From: Sphingobacterium endophyticum
GTDB lineage: Bacteria; Bacteroidota; Bacteroidia; Sphingobacteriales; Sphingobacteriaceae
Direction: 5' to 3'
NCBI RefSeq assembly: GCF_009733535.1
Contig: NZ_SMMI01000012.1
Span: 1 to 64,000, forward strand
DNA length: 64,000 nt
Shown here: one piece after another, positions 59,704 through 64,000 of the stretch
How the letters are laid out: each line of letters opens with the position of its first letter
How positions within the stretch are numbered: position 1 is the stretch's first letter
Notes under the pieces: model-generated
The model's input: the letters and a program-made list of their open reading frames with translations, nothing else
Told to the model about the DNA's origin: nothing
Databases searched by the model: none
Made by a program: the position numbers and the translations under genes

Positions 59704-62700
59704 TACGATTTTCATGTTTGAAATAAAACGCTGGTTGAAGCAGCCTGTGTTTTATGTGTATTGTGCTATTTATTTTGGATTAGCTTATTTTACCACGATT
59801 TCAAATTTAGGTGCTTTTGATGCAGTAACTCGAACAACATCAGATCCTGTTTTTGTCAATGCACCTATTAATATTGCTGGTTTTTTCAATAGTTTTTCCA
59901 CTTTAATTTACTTTTTAATACCAACGATTGTTGGAGCGTCAGTGTATAGGGATTATCTGTATAATGTCCATACGCTCTTGTTTTCATATCCACTGAATAA
60001 GCTAAATTATCTTTCGGCAAAATTCTTAAGTTCTTTATTGGTAGTCACCTTTATTGCATTTTTATGTGTATTAGGCTATTATGTCGCTCAATATCATCCA
60101 GGGATCAATGTTGAGATGTTGGGGCCTAATAATTTTAGACCCTATGTTGAAGGTTTTTTAGTGACTGTTTTACCGAATTTTATCCTTTTTGGGAGTATTA
60201 TTTTTGCCTTGGTTACTTTCAGCAGAAATATCTATGTAGGATTCGTATTTGTTTTAGTTTTATTTTTATTGCAAACCTTATTGGATGTAGCTACGCAGAA
60301 TGTTGATAATCGATATTTGGTGGCCTTACTGGATCCATTTGGATTTGAACCCATACTTTATTACAGTCGATATTGGAGCGTCGAGGATCAGAATACAAAC
60401 CTGTTACCTATCAAAGGAGTTCTTCTGTATAATCGTTTGATTTGGTTAGCAGTTGCAGGGTTAATATTTGGCATTGTTTATTACAAGTTCAGCTTTTCGC
60501 AATTAGGATTGTCTTTTAAGAAATCTAAATCTGGAGAAAGAATGACCAAGGATAACTTTGGAAGTATCTTGAGAATAGATTTACCAAAGGTTCAAATCAG
60601 GTATAATTTTATTTCAAATCTGAAACTGAGTTGGAGGCTTTCCAATACAGACTTTAAATTCTTGATTAAGAATTGGACATTTATCATTCTATTGATCATT
60701 GCATTTCTGTTTGTGTTGATTATCATTTCTATTTCTGGAGAATTGTTTGGGACCTCAACCTATCCTGTGACCTGGCAGGTTCTAACTGCAATGGGAAGTA
60801 TGTATAGTTTCTTTTTGAACATTATGATATTCCTTTTCGCGGGAATGCTATTACAGCGATCTAGGCAAACGAATATGTTCCTACTGATCGAAGCGACGGC
60901 AGTTCCAAATTGGGTGCTGCTGTTTTCGAAATTCCTTGCATTGCTCAAGCTCGTATTCCTTGTTATGGCCGTGTGTTTGGTCAATGGTATTCTCTATCAA
61001 GCTTATAAGGGATATTTTAATTTTGAAATTGGACATTACCTCTATGAACTCTTTTTCTTAAATCCGTTAAAATTCATCTACCTCATTCTATTTGCTTTAT
61101 TTATACATAGCTTTTTTAAGAACTATTTCGTGGGATTTATTCTCTGTTTGATCATATTCTTTGGAATTCCCTTCTTATCAAAAGTAGGAATTGAGCAGAT
61201 GATATTTAAACCGGGATCTGACCCATCTTTTAGTTATTCAGATATGAATGGCTATGCAGATATTCGTCATTTTATCTATTATAGAATTTATTGGATACTC
61301 TTTGGAATTATCCTGTTTGGTTTAACCTTATTGTTTTGGAGAAGGGGGATTATTTCGAATTTTAAAGAGAGGTTAACTGATTTTGGATCCAGGCTAAAAC
61401 CTTCAGTTTTAATTCCGATCCTATTGGCACTTATTGGGTTTTTGGGTTTGGGATATAAAATTTATGCAGAGAATAATATTGTTCAGCCAAGGTACTCGGC
61501 ATTAGAAAAGGAATTGCAGCAAGTAGATTATGAGAAAAAATACAAGAAGTATGATGGCAGGGCAATACCAAGATTAATTGATGTAAAGGTTGATATGGAT
61601 ATCGATCCTAAGAAGAGGGATTTTTTGGCGAAAGGTAAATTTACCTATGTCAATAAGACTTCCGAGGCGATAGATACCATATTTATGAATCTGACACCAG
61701 ACTTAAAGATTGCTGCTAAGTTTCATCAGCCGTCAGACCTAATCTTAAAAGATTCTGTATTAGCTGTGGATATTTATAAACTTAAAACCGCATTAAATCC
61801 TGGAGATACTTTACGTATTGATTATACGATTTCGAATGCAGCGAATGGATTTTTATTTGATCGTTCCGAAGTATTGGAGAATGGAACATTTATGAATAAT
61901 ATGATGTTCCCGGTATTGGCATATTTTGATGATGGAGAAATTGATGATAATCGCGTTCGTAAGAAGTACGGATTAGCCGATAAGCCAAGAATGGCAGATC
62001 CAAGGGATTCTTCAAAGTTGGGCAACAATTATATTTCTCAGGATGCAGATTGGATTAATTTTGAAGCGACTCTGAGTACAAGTACGGATCAAATTGCTAT
62101 TGCACCAGGGTATTTGCAGAAAACTTGGGAAAAGGACGGTAAAAAGTATTTTCATTATAAGATGGATGCCCCAATTCTGAATTTCTATGCTTTTATGTCT
62201 GCAAAATACGAGACAAGGAAAGAGAAATATAAGGGGAAAGATTTAGAGATTTACTATCACCAAGGGCATGAATACAATCTTGACAGGATGATGGCCTCCA
62301 TGAAGAAAGCTTTGGATTATTATGAATCAAATTATGGTCCATATCAGTTTAATCAGATGCGTATAATTGAATTTCCTTCTTCTATGGGGACATTTGCTCA
62401 AGCATTTGCGAATACTGTTCCATTTTCTGAAGGGATTGGATTTATCGCCAAAGTAGACGAAGATGATCCTAATGCCGTAGATTATCCCTATTCTGTCGTA
62501 GCTCATGAGTTTGCTCACCAATGGTGGGCGCACCAAGTTATTGGTGCCTATGTTCAGGGAGCAACAATGATGTCCGAATCTCTTTCGGAGTACAGTTCCT
62601 TAAAAGTCTTAGAACATACGTATGGTAAGGATCAAATGACTCGTTTTTTAAAAAATGCTTTGGATTCATATTTGTTGGGTAGATCAAGTGAGCAGATCAG

Positions 62701-63343
62701 AGAAAATCCATTGATGTTCAATGAAAATCAAGGTTATATACATTATAATAAGGGATCATTGGTTATGTATGCGATGAGTGACTTCTTGGGAGAACAAAAA
62801 TTTAATGATTTCCTTAAAGCTTATGCGAGTAAAGTCAAATTTCAACTTCCTCCTTATACTACCTCGATAGAATTTGTTGATATGTTAAGACCTGTAGTTC
62901 CGGATACCCTTCAATATCTGATTAAAGATCTTTTCGAGACTGTTACACTCTATGATAATCACATCAAGGATGTAAATGTTAAAGAGTTAGACAACGGGAA
63001 ATTTGAGGTTAACATCAATTTCTTGACCTCTAAGTATAGGACCGATGCTTTAGGAAAGAAAAGCTATGAAGATGTAAAAGGAACTTCTTTGGCACATAAA
63101 GATGGTAAAAAGACGGTCAATTCATTGCCTTTAAATGATTATATGGATATCGCTATCTTCGCTGAGCCAATTGAAAAGGAAGGTTATAAAGTCGATAACC
63201 CTTTATATCTTAAACGTATAAAAGTTGATAAGATCAATAACCAGATAAAAGTAATCGTCGATAAAAAGCCTATAGAGGTCGGAATTGATCCCAACTACAA
63301 ACTATTGGATCAAGACTCGAACGATAATCGAAAAAAGATATAG
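59696..63343 (+). CDS. ABC-2 permease fused to an M1 aminopeptidase
   Basis: This 1215-residue protein has an N-terminal half with about 12-14 membrane helices in two ABC-2-type sets (about residues 17-265 and 325-595). The C-terminal half is a periplasmic domain of about 590 residues with an M1 (gluzincin) active site: HEFAHQWWAH beginning at residue 937, with the third zinc ligand in SESLSEYSSLKV. A leucine-aminopeptidase-like N-terminal beta region (DVKVDMDIDPKKRDFLAKGK) precedes it. A transporter joined to a peptidase suggests peptides are cut as they are exported or after import. It overlaps the ATPase gene by 8 bp. The family occurs in Bacteroidota but its substrate is not known to me. 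Confidence 0.9.
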   Translation: MFSTIFMFEIKRWLKQPVFYVYCAIYFGLAYFTTISNLGAFDAVTRTTSDPVFVNAPINIAGFFNSFSTLIYFLIPTIVGASVYRDYLYNVHTLLFSYPLNKLNYLSAKFLSSLLVVTFIAFLCVLGYYVAQYHPGINVEMLGPNNFRPYVEGFLVTVLPNFILFGSIIFALVTFSRNIYVGFVFVLVLFLLQTLLDVATQNVDNRYLVALLDPFGFEPILYYSRYWSVEDQNTNLLPIKGVLLYNRLIWLAVAGLIFGIVYYKFSFSQLGLSFKKSKSGERMTKDNFGSILRIDLPKVQIRYNFISNLKLSWRLSNTDFKFLIKNWTFIILLIIAFLFVLIIISISGELFGTSTYPVTWQVLTAMGSMYSFFLNIMIFLFAGMLLQRSRQTNMFLLIEATAVPNWVLLFSKFLALLKLVFLVMAVCLVNGILYQAYKGYFNFEIGHYLYELFFLNPLKFIYLILFALFIHSFFKNYFVGFILCLIIFFGIPFLSKVGIEQMIFKPGSDPSFSYSDMNGYADIRHFIYYRIYWILFGIILFGLTLLFWRRGIISNFKERLTDFGSRLKPSVLIPILLALIGFLGLGYKIYAENNIVQPRYSALEKELQQVDYEKKYKKYDGRAIPRLIDVKVDMDIDPKKRDFLAKGKFTYVNKTSEAIDTIFMNLTPDLKIAAKFHQPSDLILKDSVLAVDIYKLKTALNPGDTLRIDYTISNAANGFLFDRSEVLENGTFMNNMMFPVLAYFDDGEIDDNRVRKKYGLADKPRMADPRDSSKLGNNYISQDADWINFEATLSTSTDQIAIAPGYLQKTWEKDGKKYFHYKMDAPILNFYAFMSAKYETRKEKYKGKDLEIYYHQGHEYNLDRMMASMKKALDYYESNYGPYQFNQMRIIEFPSSMGTFAQAFANTVPFSEGIGFIAKVDEDDPNAVDYPYSVVAHEFAHQWWAHQVIGAYVQGATMMSESLSEYSSLKVLEHTYGKDQMTRFLKNALDSYLLGRSSEQIRENPLMFNENQGYIHYNKGSLVMYAMSDFLGEQKFNDFLKAYASKVKFQLPPYTTSIEFVDMLRPVVPDTLQYLIKDLFETVTLYDNHIKDVNVKELDNGKFEVNINFLTSKYRTDALGKKSYEDVKGTSLAHKDGKKTVNSLPLNDYMDIAIFAEPIEKEGYKVDNPLYLKRIKVDKINNQIKVIVDKKPIEVGIDPNYKLLDQDSNDNRKKI

Positions 63344-63393
63344 AAGCGTATTATTTAACTTTTAGTTAACTTTTCAATAGATATATTTGCAGC

Positions 63394-63846
63394 ATGCAGA
63401 CATCAGATTTCGAAATAATTGAATATTCAGATTCCTATAAGGATCAAGTTTTAAATGTTTGGGAAAAATCAGTACTTGCGACCCACGGTTTTTTAAAACA
63501 AGATGATTTTATAGAAATTAAGGTATTAGTTCATTCCATAGATTTCAATGATTTCCAGGTTTTTTGTCTGCTAAATGAAAATAGAGTATTGGGGTTTATA
63601 GGTGTTGCAGAGAAAAAAGTTGAAATGCTCTTTATTGACCCTGCATACATTGGACAAGGGTTTGGCAAGAAATTATTAAACTTTGCTATCCATGAATTAA
63701 ATGCAAATCTGGTTGACGTAAATGAACAGAATACAAATGCCCTCAAATTTTACCAAAAATTCGGATTTGAAATATTTGAAAAAACGGATAGAGATGAGCA
63801 AGGAAGAGAATATCCTTTATTGAGAATGAGGCTAATCGGAACTTAG
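63394..63846 (+). CDS. GNAT-family N-acetyltransferase
   Basis: This 150-residue protein has the GNAT fold: VEMLFIDPAYIGQGFGKKLL is the acetyl-CoA-binding loop (Q-x-x-G-x-G/A) and TNALKFYQKFGFEIFEKTDR the C-terminal motif. The sequence resembles putative acetyltransferases of the YjaB type. The acceptor substrate is unknown. It starts 50 bp after the transporter gene. Confidence 0.92.
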   Translation: MQTSDFEIIEYSDSYKDQVLNVWEKSVLATHGFLKQDDFIEIKVLVHSIDFNDFQVFCLLNENRVLGFIGVAEKKVEMLFIDPAYIGQGFGKKLLNFAIHELNANLVDVNEQNTNALKFYQKFGFEIFEKTDRDEQGREYPLLRMRLIGT

Positions 63847-63950
63847 TTAAAATATCCGGGAAAATCAATTTCTACTATCTAAGACCCTATTGTTTTCGTA
63901 AACAATTCATTTAATACCTTATCTTTGGATACAGAAAAGAATTCAATTTT

Positions 63951-64000
63951 ATGAACATTCAGGACCTTATTATTAAGGATAAAGATCAGGTTTTATTAGA
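63951..64000 (+). CDS. 5' end of a gene cut by the window edge
   Basis: An ATG at 63951 opens a frame MNIQDLIIKDKDQVLL that runs off the window. A TATCTTTG box (63920-63927) about 24 bp upstream fits a Bacteroidota -7 element. Too little is present to name the product. Confidence 0.5.
   Translation, partial: MNIQDLIIKDKDQVLL

Noticed and set aside
1..64000. CRISPR array, rRNA or tRNA genes
   Set aside because: No regularly spaced repeats of CRISPR size and no cloverleaf or rRNA signature were found; the only tRNA-like structure is the tmRNA.

Overview
The window is chromosomal DNA of a member of the Bacteroidota, most likely Sphingobacteriaceae (Sphingobacterium or Pedobacter type). The reasons are the TlpA/SusC/SusD triad, conjugation genes of the Bacteroides Tra type, DUF4783, DUF4249 and DUF5686 proteins, a tmRNA tag ending ENYALAA, and promoter boxes of the TTG-N19/20-TAnnTTTG type. 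I see no rRNA, tRNA genes or CRISPR array.

Region 1 (1-3.7 kb) is a gene graveyard. It holds a broken NAD(P)-dependent epimerase/dihydroflavonol-reductase gene, a PglZ-domain (alkaline-phosphatase-superfamily, BREX-like defence) gene with many lesions, a broken companion gene, and a broken small membrane-protein gene. Region 2 (3.78-4.5 kb) has a small XRE regulator. Divergent from it is a well-formed Bacteroidota promoter followed by about 250 nt that folds into three strong hairpins, the last a long wobble-rich stem. I think this is an unrecognised non-coding RNA with a retron-like layout, but no reverse transcriptase is nearby.

Region 3 (4.8-31.6 kb) is visibly more G+C-rich and looks like an integrated conjugative or mobilisable element. 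Its cargo is a TlpA-SusC-SusD uptake cassette with a DUF6520-like peptide and an AraC regulator. Next come an AvrD-like protein with a small P-loop ATPase and a divergent HTH protein, then a RadC-family protein. A near-complete type IV secretion module follows: traE, F, G, I, two paralogous secreted proteins, traJ, K, an L-like gene, M and N. After it come accessory genes, an AbiEi/AbiEii toxin-antitoxin pair and a large serine recombinase. The recombinase reading frame runs antisense into the terminator and 3' end of the tmRNA gene, which marks that side of the element. No relaxase, coupling protein, or TraO/P/Q-like gene is present in the window.

Region 4 (31.6-64 kb) is ordinary A+T-richer core chromosome. 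It holds ssrA, a histone-H1-like Lys/Ala/Pro protein, hisG-hisD behind a histidine-rich leader peptide, a DUF5686 outer-membrane protein, a DMT permease with an Lrp regulator, and a fused FAD/Fe-S oxidoreductase. A secreted esterase, a TonB-dependent receptor with a DUF4249 lipoprotein, a polysaccharide deacetylase, a helix-hairpin-helix protein, apt, a TerC-family protein, gpmI, nadC and plsY follow. The last genes are an M48 lipoprotein peptidase, an ABC exporter whose permease is fused to an M1 aminopeptidase, and a GNAT acetyltransferase. Two kinds of intergenic repeat (near 36.6 kb and 39.7 kb) lie among them.
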